Assembly (NCBI RefSeq): GCF_000764665.1
Contig: NZ_JRGM01000176.1
Span: 55,716 to 119,715, forward strand
Direction: 5' to 3'
From: Aeromonas lacus
GTDB lineage: Bacteria; Pseudomonadota; Gammaproteobacteria; Enterobacterales; Aeromonadaceae
DNA: 64,000 nucleotides
Part shown: in pieces, positions 16,513 to 26,189 of the stretch
How positions within the stretch are numbered: the first letter of the stretch is position 1
Layout: every line of letters begins with the position of its first letter
Notes under the pieces: model-generated
The model's database searches: none
What the model saw: only the letters and a program-made list of their open reading frames with translations
Told to the model about the DNA's origin: nothing
Program-made: the position numbers and the translations under genes

Positions 16513-16548
16513 GCATTGAAGATACGGAAAGCTTGCACAGAACCGCTA

Positions 16549-17685
16549 TCAGGTACGGATGTACTTGGCGGTACGGGGGAACGCCTGCTCCTTGGCATCG
16601 AACAGGTAACAGGCTTCGGCCGGAATACCCACGCTGTAGCTCTGGCCGGTCGCCACATCCACATCAGAGGTGGTCTTGACGGTAAAGTCGTGACCATCCA
16701 CATCCATATAGACGAACGATTCGGCCCCCAGATGCTCGGCAACCTGCACCACGCCGCTCAGCTTGCTATCGGCATGGGCGTGGCTCAGCGGCACCAGATG
16801 CTCGGGGCGGATACCCAGCTCAACCTTGTCACCCACCGCGCCGCGACGGGCATCGACCCGCACCCTTACGCTGTCGCCGGTAGAGAGCTTGACCACGCAC
16901 TCCTGCTCGCCAATCTCCATCAGTTCGGCGGCCAGGAAGTTCATCTTGGGCGAACCGATAAAGCCGGCCACGAACTTGTTGTCCGGGTTGTGGTAGAGAT
17001 CCAGCGGTGAACCGAACTGCTCCAGGTTGCTGGCAGCCTCGGCTTTGAGCGGGCTCAGCACCACAATCTTGTCAGCCAGGGTCATCGCTTCCACCTGATC
17101 GTGGGTCACGTAGATGATGGTGGAGTTGAGCTCCTTGTGCAGCTTGGCGATCTCGATCCGCATCTTGACCCTCAACGCGGCGTCGAGGTTGGAGAGCGGC
17201 TCGTCAAACAGGAACACCTGCGGCTGCTGCACGATTGAGCGACCGATGGCAACCCGCTGGCGCTGACCGCCGGAGAGTGCCTTGGGCTTGCGCTCCAGCA
17301 GCGGCTCGAGACCCAGAATTTCAGCGGCACGCATCACCCGCTTGTGGATGTTCTCCTTGTCCATCTTCTTGAGCTTGAGGCCGAAGGCCATGTTCTCGTA
17401 GATGTTCATGTGCGGATAGAGGGCGTAGGACTGGAACACCATGCCCACGTTGCGCTCTACCGGCGGCACGTCGTTCATGTAGCGACCGCCGATGGTCAGC
17501 TCACCGCTGGTGATGTCTTCCAGACCTGCAATCATCCGCAGCAGGGTGGATTTGCCGCAGCCGGACGGGCCGACGAAGACGATGAACTCGCCCTCCTTGA
17601 TGGAGAGGTTGATATTGCGCAGGGTGTCCTTGTGAACAGCCGGGTCGTAATTTTTGCGAACGTTGTTGAGTACTACTTCAGCCAT
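16549..17685 (-). CDS. malK: maltose/maltodextrin ABC transporter ATPase MalK
   Basis: A 378-residue ATPase of the maltose importer (E. coli 371). Walker A GPSGCGKST is at residues 39-47, the signature is LSGGQRQR, Walker B is VFLFDEPLSNLD, and the switch His is in YVTHDQVEAMT. The C-terminal regulatory OB-like domain (IGSPKMNFL to LGIRPEHL and beyond) is present, the part that in E. coli binds MalT and enzyme IIA-Glc. Here malK is the last gene of malEFGK rather than divergent from malE as in enterics. GGAGC lies before the start. Confidence 0.95.
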   Translation of the reverse strand: MAEVVLNNVRKNYDPAVHKDTLRNINLSIKEGEFIVFVGPSGCGKSTLLRMIAGLEDITSGELTIGGRYMNDVPPVERNVGMVFQSYALYPHMNIYENMAFGLKLKKMDKENIHKRVMRAAEILGLEPLLERKPKALSGGQRQRVAIGRSIVQQPQVFLFDEPLSNLDAALRVKMRIEIAKLHKELNSTIIYVTHDQVEAMTLADKIVVLSPLKAEAASNLEQFGSPLDLYHNPDNKFVAGFIGSPKMNFLAAELMEIGEQECVVKLSTGDSVRVRVDARRGAVGDKVELGIRPEHLVPLSHAHADSKLSGVVQVAEHLGAESFVYMDVDGHDFTVKTTSDVDVATGQSYSVGIPAEACYLFDAKEQAFPRTAKYIRT

Positions 17686-17753
17686 GACGAGCTCCGCTCT
17701 TGAATCTTTGCAAATCGTGATAGCGGGGGAGTCAGCTCCCCCGGCCATAAACC

Positions 17754-18644
17754 TTAACCTTTCACACCGCCGGCGGTGAGGCCACCGACTAACCAGCGCT
17801 GTGCCAGCAGGAAGACCACTGTGATGGGGAAACCGGAGAGCACTGCTGCCGCCGCGAAATCACCCCACAGGTAGTTCTGCGGATAGAGGTACTGCTGGGC
17901 TCCGACCGCCAAGGTCAGATTGTTCACATCCTGCAGCAGGATGGAGGCCATGGGCACCTCGGTAATGGAACCGATAAAGGCCAGAATGAACACTACCGCC
18001 AGAATGGGCACCGACAGGGGCAACAGGATCAAGCGGAATGCCTGCCACGGAGTCGCGCCGTCGATGGCCGCCGCCTCCTCCAGCGAGGAGTCGATGGTCT
18101 CGAAGTAGCCCTTGATGGTCCAGACGTGCAGGGCGATACCGCCCATGTAGGCGAGGATCAGGCCACCGTGGGTGTTGAGACCCAGCCAGGGGATGTAGTC
18201 ACCAATCTTGTTAAAGAGCGCGTAGATGGCCACCAGTGCCAGCACCGCCGGGAACATCTGGAAAATCAGCATGCCCTGCAGGATGGTGGACTTGCCACGA
18301 AAACGCAGACGGGCAAAGGCGTAGGCACAGGTGGTGGAGAGCGTCACGATCATCAGGGCAGTGATGCCAGCGATCTTGATGGAGTTCCACAACCAGGTCA
18401 GCACCGGGAACGGCGGTGGCGTGATGCTGCCGTCGGCGTTGGTGATGGACATACCCAGCGCCAGCTTCCAGTGATCCAGGGTCGGATTGGAGGGGATGAT
18501 CTCCCCTACCGCGAAGTTACCGTTACGGAACGAGATGGCGATAACCATGATCAACGGGAAGATGATCAGCGCCAGGAAGCCCCACATGACCAGGTGGGTT
18601 GCCCACACCCGGTATTTGACTGATTTGGGTTGTACGATTGCCAT
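17754..18644 (-). CDS. malG: maltose ABC transporter permease MalG
   Basis: A 296-residue inner-membrane permease, same size as E. coli MalG. Six helices are likely, with the EAA coupling loop [21 protein letters not shown] (split over the consensus) that contacts MalK, and the C-terminal [16 protein letters not shown] tail that reaches the ATPase interface in the known structure. It starts 12 bp after malF. It pairs with MalF to make the maltose channel. Confidence 0.95.
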   Translation of the reverse strand: MAIVQPKSVKYRVWATHLVMWGFLALIIFPLIMVIAISFRNGNFAVGEIIPSNPTLDHWKLALGMSITNADGSITPPPFPVLTWLWNSIKIAGITALMIVTLSTTCAYAFARLRFRGKSTILQGMLIFQMFPAVLALVAIYALFNKIGDYIPWLGLNTHGGLILAYMGGIALHVWTIKGYFETIDSSLEEAAAIDGATPWQAFRLILLPLSVPILAVVFILAFIGSITEVPMASILLQDVNNLTLAVGAQQYLYPQNYLWGDFAAAAVLSGFPITVVFLLAQRWLVGGLTAGGVKG

Positions 18645-18656
18645 GTTGAAGCCTCC

Positions 18657-20309
18657 TTACAGCTGCTTGTCGGCTTTGGACAATTTCAGGTTGAGCAGCG
18701 CCAGCGCACCTACGATGAGGAAGATGGCGGTGGCGATGGCACTGGCTAGACCGTAGTCTTGACCACCCGATCCCTGGAATGCAATCCGGTAGGTGTAGCT
18801 CACCAGCAAGTCGGTGGTACCGGCCGGGGTGCTGGCGCCGATGATGTCCGGTGCACCGTTGGTCAACAACTGGATAAGTACGAAGTTGTTGAAGTTGAAG
18901 GCAAACGAGGCAATCAACAGCGGGGTCAGCGGCTTCATCAGCAGCGGCACGGTGATCTTGAAGAAGTTCTGTACCGGGCCGGCACCGTCCATGGCAGACG
19001 CTTCATAAAGATCTTCCGGGATGGCTTTGAGCAGGCCCATGCAGAGGATCATCATGTAGGGGTAGCCCAGCCAGGTGTTGACGATCAGGATCATCACCTT
19101 GGCCAGCATGGGATTGGTATACCAGTCCGGCTTGATGCCAAAGGCCGCTTCCAGGAACATGTTGATCTCACCGAAGTTCTGGTTGAACAACCCCTTGAAC
19201 ACCAGAATGGAGATAAACGCCGGAATCGCATAGGGCAGGATCAGCATGACCCGATAGAAGCCGCGCCCCTTGAGCGATTCCCACTGCACCAGACAGGCCA
19301 GCACCATGCCGATGGCCAGAGTGAACGCCACGGAACAGGCGGAGAAGATCACGGTCCAGACGAAGATCTGCAGGAACGGCGCCTGAATACCCGGGTCAGT
19401 CACGATGCGGGCGAAGTTCTTCCAACCCACGCTGACCACAAAGCCCGGAGCAATGCCCTTGCCGACAAACTGTCCTTGATCGTCGATGTACTGGTAGAAA
19501 CCGGTCTCGCCGTTGGGCAGCATCAGCTCGCCGCTCTGGTTGTCGCGCAGCAGGTTGTTGTCTTTGATCACCACGCCGGACTTGAGCACGGCGCCATCCA
19601 TCAGACGGGTGTACTGGGACTTCTGGGCGGCAAACTTGCGCAGGCTGCTCAGGGTCAGATGGGTGGAACCATCGGGCAGCACCAGATCCAGCGCGCTCAG
19701 GTGGGTGCGATGATCAACGATGGCGCGAATGGGAGCCGGTTTGCTGGCGATCTCGCCAGTGACCGGAGTCAGCTCGATGAGCTGAGGAGTTGCCTGTGCC
19801 CGCCCTTCACTCACGGCCAGCTCGCGGGCCTTGTTGTTCATCAGGGTAACGGGTTGGCTGATATAGGCGTGATCATCCTGGTTCAGCTGCAGCTGGAACT
19901 GGCCGTTGTCGCCACCCAGCAGCGTAAAATCGAATTCACCGCCCGCCACCTTGTAGGTTTTCTTCAGATGGTAATCACGAGCCTGCTCCACGGAGAGCAA
20001 GTTGGTGCCTGAATAGTTGGTGAAGGCGATGCCAATCGTGTAGGCAAGAGGGAAGATGATAAATACAACCATGCCAGCCACACCCGGAAAGATGTAGCGA
20101 TGGGCATAGGTCTTCTTGTTCATGAAGACATACAGACCGACGGATACCACCACCAGATCCAGCAGCGCGAATACCCACTCGCCACTGGCGTACATCATCA
20201 CGGCTGCATAGCCGTTGAGGATGGCGACCAGGGCCGCGATAGTCCACTTAAGCCAGGTGTGCTTATCCTTCGGACCGGCATAGGACTCAACAGAAGGTAC
20301 TACTTCCAT
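18657..20309 (-). CDS. malF: maltose ABC transporter permease MalF
   Basis: A 550-residue permease, a little longer than E. coli MalF (514). Early helices (IAALVAILNGYAAVMMYASG, WVFALLDLVVVSVGLYVF, FPGVAGMVVFIIFPLAYTIG) are followed by a large periplasmic P2 domain of about 180 residues, then the core helices and the coupling loop EASAMDGAGPVQNFFKITVP. P2 contacts MalE in the known complex. A hairpin between malE and malF may lower its level compared with MalE. Confidence 0.95.
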   Translation of the reverse strand: MEVVPSVESYAGPKDKHTWLKWTIAALVAILNGYAAVMMYASGEWVFALLDLVVVSVGLYVFMNKKTYAHRYIFPGVAGMVVFIIFPLAYTIGIAFTNYSGTNLLSVEQARDYHLKKTYKVAGGEFDFTLLGGDNGQFQLQLNQDDHAYISQPVTLMNNKARELAVSEGRAQATPQLIELTPVTGEIASKPAPIRAIVDHRTHLSALDLVLPDGSTHLTLSSLRKFAAQKSQYTRLMDGAVLKSGVVIKDNNLLRDNQSGELMLPNGETGFYQYIDDQGQFVGKGIAPGFVVSVGWKNFARIVTDPGIQAPFLQIFVWTVIFSACSVAFTLAIGMVLACLVQWESLKGRGFYRVMLILPYAIPAFISILVFKGLFNQNFGEINMFLEAAFGIKPDWYTNPMLAKVMILIVNTWLGYPYMMILCMGLLKAIPEDLYEASAMDGAGPVQNFFKITVPLLMKPLTPLLIASFAFNFNNFVLIQLLTNGAPDIIGASTPAGTTDLLVSYTYRIAFQGSGGQDYGLASAIATAIFLIVGALALLNLKLSKADKQL

Positions 20310-20350
20310 GCCAATTAACCTTTATAACGCCAAGAGATATTTGAGAGAGA

Positions 20351-20371
20351 GGGAGGCCATTGCGGCCTCCC
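20351..20371 (-). promoter_or_regulatory. intercistronic hairpin between malE and malF
   Basis: GGGAGGCC, five bases, GGCCTCCC, with no T run. It lies 13 bp after the malE stop and so could protect malE mRNA from 3' decay, as the REP element does at this place in E. coli. Confidence 0.7.
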
Positions 20372-20384
20372 GGGTAGTGCGTGC

Positions 20385-21566
20385 TTACTGAACGATACGC
20401 TTGGCAGCGGTATCCAGCGCTTCGTCAACACCTTGACGGCCAGAGGTCACGTTCTTGAGGGCTGTTTCGAAGGAAGACCAGAAACGGCTCATCTCGGGCA
20501 CGGACGGCATCGGCTCGCCAGCCTGAGCGTTCAGCATGGTGGCCTTGATGTGCGGATCGGATTCCAGCGTCTTCTGGAAGGATTTCAGCGCAACGGCACC
20601 CAGCGGCTTGTCGGCGTTGACCGGAGCCAGACCGGCATCGGTCAGCAGGTAGTTTTCCAGGAACTCGATGGCCAGATCCTTGTTCGGGCTGGCGGCGTTG
20701 ATGGTAGCACCCAGTACGCCAACGAAAGCTTTAGCCGGTTTGCCCTTCAGGGTCGGCAGCGGCGCTACGCCGTACTTGATGCCGCTCTTGTCCAGGTTGC
20801 TCCAGGCCCAGGGACCGTTGATCATCATGGCCACTTCGCCCTTGTTGAACTTGGCATCCATTACGCCGTAGTCGATCCCCTTCTCCAGGTGACCGGATTT
20901 GATCATCTCGGAGATGTAGCCTACGCCGATCTTGGCGCCAGCGTTGTTCACGCCGGTGTCTTTCACGTCATAACCGGTAGCGGTTTTCTTGAAGGCATAG
21001 CCACCGTTGGCTGCCACCAGCGGGTAGCTGAAGTAGGGGGTGTCATACGCCCACATGATGGCGCGCTTGCCGTTCTTCTTCAGCGTCTCGTCGATCTTGG
21101 CGATCTCTTCGAAGGTCTTCGGCGGCTCAGGCAGCAGATCCTTGTTGTAGATCAGGCTGACTGCTTCCATGGCAACCGGGTAGCCATAGGTTTTACCGTC
21201 AACAGTCATGGCATCCCATGCCAGCTGTTCGAATTTGGCTTTGGTCGCAGCGCTCGGCGTCACCGGAACCAGCAGACCGGCCTTGACCCACTCACCGTAA
21301 CGGTCGTGAGCCCAGAAGAAGATGTCCGGGCCGTTGCCAGTGGCGGCGGCTTGCTGGAATTTCACTTCAACCTGATCCGGGTGAGCCACAGTAACCTTGA
21401 TGCCGGTTTCTGCTTCAAATTTCTTACCCACTTCAGCCAGACCGTTGTATCCCTTGTCACCGTTGATCCAGATGGTCAGCTGGCCTTCATCGATGGCAGC
21501 AGTAGCAGTGCAAGCGACGCCAAGAGTGGCCAGACCGATCAGGGATGACAGCAATTTCTTTTTCAT
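20385..21566 (-). CDS. malE: maltose/maltodextrin-binding protein MalE
   Basis: A 393-residue periplasmic binding protein. The signal peptide [24 protein letters not shown] is followed by [27 protein letters not shown], as in E. coli MalE. Further matching segments are [20 protein letters not shown] and the final DAAKRIVQ-like end [10 protein letters not shown] Cys in the signal peptide is not in a lipobox. AAGGAAAGG precedes the start. It is the first gene of malEFGK; the region upstream holds tandem repeats and a large dyad. Confidence 0.96.
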   Translation of the reverse strand: MKKKLLSSLIGLATLGVACTATAAIDEGQLTIWINGDKGYNGLAEVGKKFEAETGIKVTVAHPDQVEVKFQQAAATGNGPDIFFWAHDRYGEWVKAGLLVPVTPSAATKAKFEQLAWDAMTVDGKTYGYPVAMEAVSLIYNKDLLPEPPKTFEEIAKIDETLKKNGKRAIMWAYDTPYFSYPLVAANGGYAFKKTATGYDVKDTGVNNAGAKIGVGYISEMIKSGHLEKGIDYGVMDAKFNKGEVAMMINGPWAWSNLDKSGIKYGVAPLPTLKGKPAKAFVGVLGATINAASPNKDLAIEFLENYLLTDAGLAPVNADKPLGAVALKSFQKTLESDPHIKATMLNAQAGEPMPSVPEMSRFWSSFETALKNVTSGRQGVDEALDTAAKRIVQ

Positions 21567-21763
21567 GAGCCTTTCCTTGTAGTAGTTCCGCGCTGTAAGA
21601 GCATTGTGTGCGACGTGAATATTATCCCAAGCGTCATTCGCCTCACATGACGCAACTCGCATTTTTGAAAAGCAATTACGTATTTCCTTCCAGAAAGTTT
21701 TGAAAACATTTTCTTAAAGCAGGGAAATAACCCTGTTTATCGGCTTATTTCAAAACAACAACC
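21567..21763. other. malE 5' region, part nearest the gene
   Basis: About 200 bp, AT-rich away from the gene, expected to hold the malE promoter. I see no clear MalT box (GGGGA[TG]GA) and no good CRP site; a half-site ATGTGA lies on the minus strand near 21645. Confidence 0.5.
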
Positions 21764-21796
21764 GAAATATAATTACCAAACTGAAATATAATTACC
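21764..21796. repeat. tandem 14-bp direct repeats upstream of malE
   Basis: GAAATATAATTACC occurs at 21764-21777 and 21783-21796, with a period of 19 bp, close to two helical turns. This is typical of tandem operator sites. Confidence 0.7.
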
Positions 21797-21797
21797 C

Positions 21798-21837
21798 ACC
21801 TGAAAGGGTTTTCACTTGAATGAAAACCCTTTCAGGT
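21798..21837. repeat. perfect 17-bp inverted repeat upstream of malE
   Basis: Left arm ACCTGAAAGGGTTTTCA at 21798-21814, right arm its exact complement at 21821-21837, loop CTTGAA. No T run directly follows on either strand, and another terminator already serves yejK, so it may be an operator or an mRNA leader structure. Confidence 0.7.
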
Positions 21838-21902
21838 CGTTTATTTTGTTTGATCTGTTAACAAAGCACCGGCCCGGTTTCGCCCTGCCCCTTTCGCCCA
21901 AT

Positions 21903-21937
21903 AAAAAAGAGACTCTGCCAGGGCAGAGTCTCTTTTT
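21903..21937 (-). terminator. terminator after yejK
   Basis: AAAAAAGAGACTCTGC pairs with GCAGAGTCTCTTTTT, T run on the minus strand, 25 bp after the yejK stop. Confidence 0.88.
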
Positions 21938-21961
21938 GCCGGAAATGACGGCTTGATCACA

Positions 21962-23023
21962 TTACGACTGGCGCAGCAGCTGATCCTTGAGGTTGGGCGG
22001 TACCCCCTTGATGGTCAGGGTGTCGGTCTGCGGGTCATAAAACACGCGGCTGTTCAACAACTTCTGTTCAAAACTCAGAGTCAGACCGCCGCCGGACCCA
22101 ACAAACTTGGTCAGCCCGCGCAGGGTGGAGCGATCAGCCGGGAAGCGCTCTTCCAGCTCGTACTCCTGACCGATAAAGCTGTAAAAATCGAGGTCACCCT
22201 CGCCGGCATCTTTTGCGGAGAGTTCCGCCGACAACTCCTTGATCTCGATCTCTTCACCGGCACTCGCCTGCTCGGTGCAATATTTGAAAACCTGCTTTTT
22301 ATAGTCATTGCGCTCTGCCGGTTCGAGCTGGCGACTCTCGCAATAATCTTCAACCGCCTGTAGCAGCCCTTTATTCTGGATCTTGGCATCCATTCCTTCG
22401 CAGGCCCCCAGCAGATCCATAAAGAAATCGCCCAGCTTGCGGCCAATACGTCCCTTGCTGAAGGTAATATAACGGCGTGACTCGGGTTGGGTTTTCCACT
22501 CGGTCAAATCGATGCGGGCCACCAGATTGAGTTTGCCAATATCGAGATACTGGATATGACGCAACTCCAGCGCTTCGCTGACGGTGACACTCTCCTTGCC
22601 CTCCAGCAGGGCGATCATCAGATAATCGACACCGACATAGTTGTATTTGGCAATCAGCAATACCCCCTGCTCATCGAGGGCATGCTCAACCAGCTGTTTG
22701 ACCAGCATCTGGGTCACATTGACCGAGAAGGGAACAAATTCGGTCTGCTCGCCGAGCAGCTGTTCCAGAGCGATGCGAAACGCGGGAGAGGGCTGCTTGG
22801 GGGCCTCTTCCCCCTCCGCCAGCTCGGCGACGGCGGCCTCGGGGTCGGCGAAGAAGCCAAAGCCCTTGCCTCCCTTGCCGTTGTAGATGCGATGCAGTTC
22901 CGCCATCAGTCCCTGTACCGCCTCGTCGGGAGGCAGGGTCTGGCTGCGGGTATCGGCGTGTGGTTGACCATCGCCGCCCTGGCGCAGGGAGTGAAGTATG
23001 ATCTTGTCGATATCGAGACTCAT
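21962..23023 (-). CDS. yejK: nucleoid-associated protein YejK
   Basis: A 353-residue homologue of E. coli YejK (NdpA, about 335). The N-terminus MSLDIDKIILHSL and the middle EFVPFSVNVTQMLVKQL and YITFSKGRIGRKLGDFF segments are diagnostic. It is nucleoid-associated; its precise role is not settled. The chosen start at 23023 is followed by the family N-terminus; upstream in-frame codons read antisense to the yejK-yejL gap. It diverges from yejL-yejM as in E. coli. A small insert rich in Glu (AELAEGEEAPKQPSP) near residue 65 may explain the extra length. Confidence 0.93.
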   Translation of the reverse strand: MSLDIDKIILHSLRQGGDGQPHADTRSQTLPPDEAVQGLMAELHRIYNGKGGKGFGFFADPEAAVAELAEGEEAPKQPSPAFRIALEQLLGEQTEFVPFSVNVTQMLVKQLVEHALDEQGVLLIAKYNYVGVDYLMIALLEGKESVTVSEALELRHIQYLDIGKLNLVARIDLTEWKTQPESRRYITFSKGRIGRKLGDFFMDLLGACEGMDAKIQNKGLLQAVEDYCESRQLEPAERNDYKKQVFKYCTEQASAGEEIEIKELSAELSAKDAGEGDLDFYSFIGQEYELEERFPADRSTLRGLTKFVGSGGGLTLSFEQKLLNSRVFYDPQTDTLTIKGVPPNLKDQLLRQS

Positions 23024-23096
23024 GTCACAAAGCCATAGTGTTAGCCGAAAGGGTGAAGTATTATAAGGCGCTTTGAACCGAGATGAACTGAAGATT

Positions 23097-23324
23097 ATGC
23101 CCATCGTATCAAAGTACAATAACGAGCAGTTTGACGCCCTGATGAACGACCTGATCACCGCCCTGGAGAAGCACAAGGCGCCAGTGGATCTGAGTCTGAT
23201 GGTGCTCGGCAACCTGACTACCAATATCATCAACGGTATGGCTCCGGCCCAGCGTCAGGCCATCACCGAAAAGTTTGTCCAGGCCCTGACCGCATCGGTC
23301 GATAACCGCCACGACACGCACTGA
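23097..23324 (+). CDS. yejL: YejL family protein (UPF0352)
   Basis: A 75-residue protein, the same length as E. coli YejL, starting [19 protein letters not shown]. It is mostly helical and has no catalytic motif. Its function is unknown. The downstream gene yejM starts 47 bp after it, the conserved arrangement. A longer in-frame start eight codons upstream is less likely because the conserved N-terminus begins at MPIVSKY. Confidence 0.93.
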   Translation: MPIVSKYNNEQFDALMNDLITALEKHKAPVDLSLMVLGNLTTNIINGMAPAQRQAITEKFVQALTASVDNRHDTH

Positions 23325-23371
23325 GTCCCCGACTCTGTTGATTTGACGTTTCTCAACGCAGATGGATCACT

Positions 23372-25222
23372 ATGGTCGAAACCGGTAACCCCTATCGTGA
23401 TAATGTCTCTCGCCTGATCACCTGGGGGCATTGGTTCTCCTTCTTCAACATCATTCTCGCCATGCTGATTGCCACCCGTTACTTGGGTGCCATCAGCTGG
23501 CCGTCGACCACCCTTGGCGTGGTCTACCTCGTTGTAAGCTGGATTGGCCACTTCTCGTTCTTAAGTTTCGTCACCTACCTGCTGACGATCTTCCCTTTGA
23601 GCTTCGTGTTGCCCAAAGAGAAGCCCCTGCGCTTCATCTCCGCCGTCGTGGCGACGCTGGCGCTGGTGCTTTTGCTGATCGACACCCAGGTATTCCGGCT
23701 GTTCAAGTTCCACCTCAATGCCCAGGTGTGGCAGTTGTTGCTGGATCAGGCCCAGACCGAGGAGGGCTCGATCTGGAGCATCATCTTCGTCGCCGTGCCG
23801 ACTATCTTCCTGCTGCAACTGCTGCTGTCGGCCTATGTCTGGCGCAAGATCAACAAGCGCAAGCGCCGGCAGTATGGCAATCAGGTAGGGCTGGCACTGC
23901 TGGTCTGCTTTATCCTGACCCACGTGGTCAACAGCTGGGCGGATGCGACCCTGTATCAGCCCATCACCATGCAACGCGCCAACTTCCCCCTCTCCTACCC
24001 CATGACGGCCCGCTCCTTCCTGGCCAAACATGGCTGGCTGGATCTGGATCAGTACGAGAAGCAGGCGGCCAGCCAGAGCGATGACAGTGACAGCCGGATC
24101 CGCTATCCGCTGCGGCCGCTCAACGTCAATGCGCCCCTCACCCACAGCAACCTGCTGATTGTGGTGGTCGACTCGCTGCGCTTTGACATGCTCAACAACA
24201 TCAACATGCCCAATCTGCAGCGCTATGCGGATCAGCATCTCAGCTTCCGCAATCACCTTAGCGGCGGCAACGATGACCTGATGGGGATGTTCAGCCTGTT
24301 TTATGGCCTGCCTGGTCACTACTACAAAGAGATCAGCAGCGACAAACGCCCGCCGGTGCTGTTTGACGAACTGCTGCGCCAGGATTACCAGTTCGGCCTG
24401 TTCGGGGCGATAGAAGATGGTCAGAAGTATCGCAAGAGCATCCTCGCAGGTCTGCGCAAACAGGTGTTTGTCTCCGAGCAGACCAACGACGGCAAGCTGC
24501 TGACCGACTGGCAGCAGTGGCTGGAAAAGCGCACGCCGGAGCGTCCCTGGTTCTCGCTGGTCTATCTCTCAAGCCCTGGCGACTACCAGCTGCCCGCGAC
24601 CATGAAGGGTCCTTTCCAGCCGGAGCTGACCAACTTCAATCCGGCTACCGCCTATCGGGCGGAAAACCTGGTGAAGCTGGAGAATCGCTACAAGAACTCG
24701 GTCTTCTATACCGACCAGTTACTGGAAGAGATGCTGACCAAGCTGCAGCTGCAGGAAATGGACAGCAATACGGTGGTGGTCATCACCTCCAACCATGGTC
24801 AGGAGTTCAACGACACCCAAAGCAACAGCTGGGGCGCTGGCAGCAACTACTCCCTCTATCAGGTGCAGGTGCCCATGGTGGTGGCCTGGCCGGGTCGCAG
24901 CAGCCAGGTTATCGAGCAGCCGAGCAGCCATTTCGACCTGGCGCCGACCCTGATGCAGGGGATGCTGGGGGTGCGTAACCCGCCGCGTGATTACAGCATT
25001 GGCCGCTCGCTGTTCGACTTCAGCCCGCGCAACTGGCTGCTGGCCGGAGATCAGAACGACTTTGCCATCTACCAGAGCGGAACCATCACCCACTTCAACA
25101 AGCAGGGTGACTTCGAGCTGCTGGATCGCAACAGCTATCAACCCATCAAGCGGGCCACCCCCGACATGGGCGCCATGATCCAGGTAATGAACGAGCTCAA
25201 CCGCTTCTACCGTCACCCCTGA
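23372..25222 (+). CDS. lapC: LapC/YejM (PbgA), LPS synthesis regulator
   Basis: A 616-residue inner-membrane protein with five helices in the first 200 residues and a large periplasmic sulfatase-fold domain (alkaline phosphatase superfamily). In E. coli it senses lipid A and restrains LpxC proteolysis through LapB. The periplasmic domain starts near NLLIVVVDSLRFDML; the usual metal-site nucleophile of sulfatases is replaced, as in the family, so catalysis is doubtful. DYSIGRSLFD and SNHGQEFND are also typical. It follows yejL closely. Confidence 0.94.
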   Translation: MVETGNPYRDNVSRLITWGHWFSFFNIILAMLIATRYLGAISWPSTTLGVVYLVVSWIGHFSFLSFVTYLLTIFPLSFVLPKEKPLRFISAVVATLALVLLLIDTQVFRLFKFHLNAQVWQLLLDQAQTEEGSIWSIIFVAVPTIFLLQLLLSAYVWRKINKRKRRQYGNQVGLALLVCFILTHVVNSWADATLYQPITMQRANFPLSYPMTARSFLAKHGWLDLDQYEKQAASQSDDSDSRIRYPLRPLNVNAPLTHSNLLIVVVDSLRFDMLNNINMPNLQRYADQHLSFRNHLSGGNDDLMGMFSLFYGLPGHYYKEISSDKRPPVLFDELLRQDYQFGLFGAIEDGQKYRKSILAGLRKQVFVSEQTNDGKLLTDWQQWLEKRTPERPWFSLVYLSSPGDYQLPATMKGPFQPELTNFNPATAYRAENLVKLENRYKNSVFYTDQLLEEMLTKLQLQEMDSNTVVVITSNHGQEFNDTQSNSWGAGSNYSLYQVQVPMVVAWPGRSSQVIEQPSSHFDLAPTLMQGMLGVRNPPRDYSIGRSLFDFSPRNWLLAGDQNDFAIYQSGTITHFNKQGDFELLDRNSYQPIKRATPDMGAMIQVMNELNRFYRHP

Positions 25223-25242
25223 CAGGCATCTCTCTCTCAAAC

Positions 25243-25274
25243 AAAACGCCCCCACATTCGGGGGCGTTTTTTAT
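25243..25274 (+). terminator. terminator after lapC
   Basis: AAAACGCCCCC pairs with GGGGGCGTTTT followed by TTAT; also usable by the converging MetQ-like gene. Confidence 0.9.
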
Positions 25275-25304
25275 GGATAGGCTCCACGCAGTCGCTGGTG
25301 TGGA

Positions 25305-26132
25305 TTATTGAACCAGCCCGGTAGACCATGCCTGCGGCAATTTGTAGCCGGCAAAGCGCTTGGCTGCATAAGCCTTGAACTCCGCCGAGTTGTAGGCGGC
25401 CGCCACATCCCTGACAAATGGCTTCTCGCTGTCGACCCGCTTCACAACCACCCAGTTGATAAAGTCGTAGCTGCGCTCAAGAAAGAGCCCCTGGCTAAAC
25501 GGGATGCCACTGGAGGCGGCAAAATTGCCGTTGATCACCGCAAAATCCACATCCTCCCGCGAACGGGGCAATTGCGCCGCCTCGAGCAGTACCAGCTTGA
25601 GATTGTGAGGGTTGTTCACCACATCAAACTCGCTCGCCTTGAGCGGGTTAATCCCCTCCTTGAGAGTGAGCCAGCCCAGATCCTGCAGCATCAGCAGAGC
25701 TCGCGCCTGATTGGTGGGATCGTTGGGGATAGCCACCGTACTCCCCTCTTTCAGCTGATCGAGTGTGGCCAATTTGCCGGAATAGAGCCCCATAGGCCCG
25801 GTGGGCACCTGCACAACGGGTGTCAGTGACAAACCGCGGTCTTTGCTAAAGCTCTCGAGATAAGGCTTGTGCTGGAAACAGTTCACATCGAGCGAGCCAT
25901 CCGCCAGCGCAATGTTGGGGGAAACATAGTCGGTAAACTCCACCAGCTTGACCTTGTACCCTTTGGCCTCCAGCTGCGGCTTGATGGAGTCGGTCACCAT
26001 GTCGGCAAAATCCCCCACCGTAGTGCCGATCACAATCTCTTGGCGATCCTGCTCACCCGCCCGGGCAGTGCCAGCCAGAGTGCCGCTCAGCAAGAGCAAT
26101 AGAGAACAAAACCAGAAGGTGCGACGCAACAT
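25305..26132 (-). CDS. orphan MetQ/NlpA-family binding protein without lipobox
   Basis: A 275-residue solute-binding protein related to MetQ, which feeds D/L-methionine to MetNI. Family segments: IVIGTTVGDFADMV, NIALADGSLDVNCFQHKPYLE, VAIPNDPTNQARALLMLQDLGWL, and the closing ligand-site NGNFAASSGI. Two points are odd. The signal peptide ends GTLAGTARA-GEQ with no lipobox Cys, so the protein should be soluble in the periplasm. No metN or metI is adjacent. MetJ-like octamers lie about 60 bp upstream, which supports a methionine-linked role. The specific ligand is inferred. Confidence 0.87.
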   Translation of the reverse strand: MLRRTFWFCSLLLLLSGTLAGTARAGEQDRQEIVIGTTVGDFADMVTDSIKPQLEAKGYKVKLVEFTDYVSPNIALADGSLDVNCFQHKPYLESFSKDRGLSLTPVVQVPTGPMGLYSGKLATLDQLKEGSTVAIPNDPTNQARALLMLQDLGWLTLKEGINPLKASEFDVVNNPHNLKLVLLEAAQLPRSREDVDFAVINGNFAASSGIPFSQGLFLERSYDFINWVVVKRVDSEKPFVRDVAAAYNSAEFKAYAAKRFAGYKLPQAWSTGLVQ

Positions 26133-26189
26133 ACAAGACTCCCTGTCTCAAGACTCATCAAGGTGATAGCGGACTACCGATTTCAAATT

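Noticed and set aside
21567..21763. MalT boxes for malE
   Set aside because: No GGGGA[TG]GA-like hexamers stood out on either strand.
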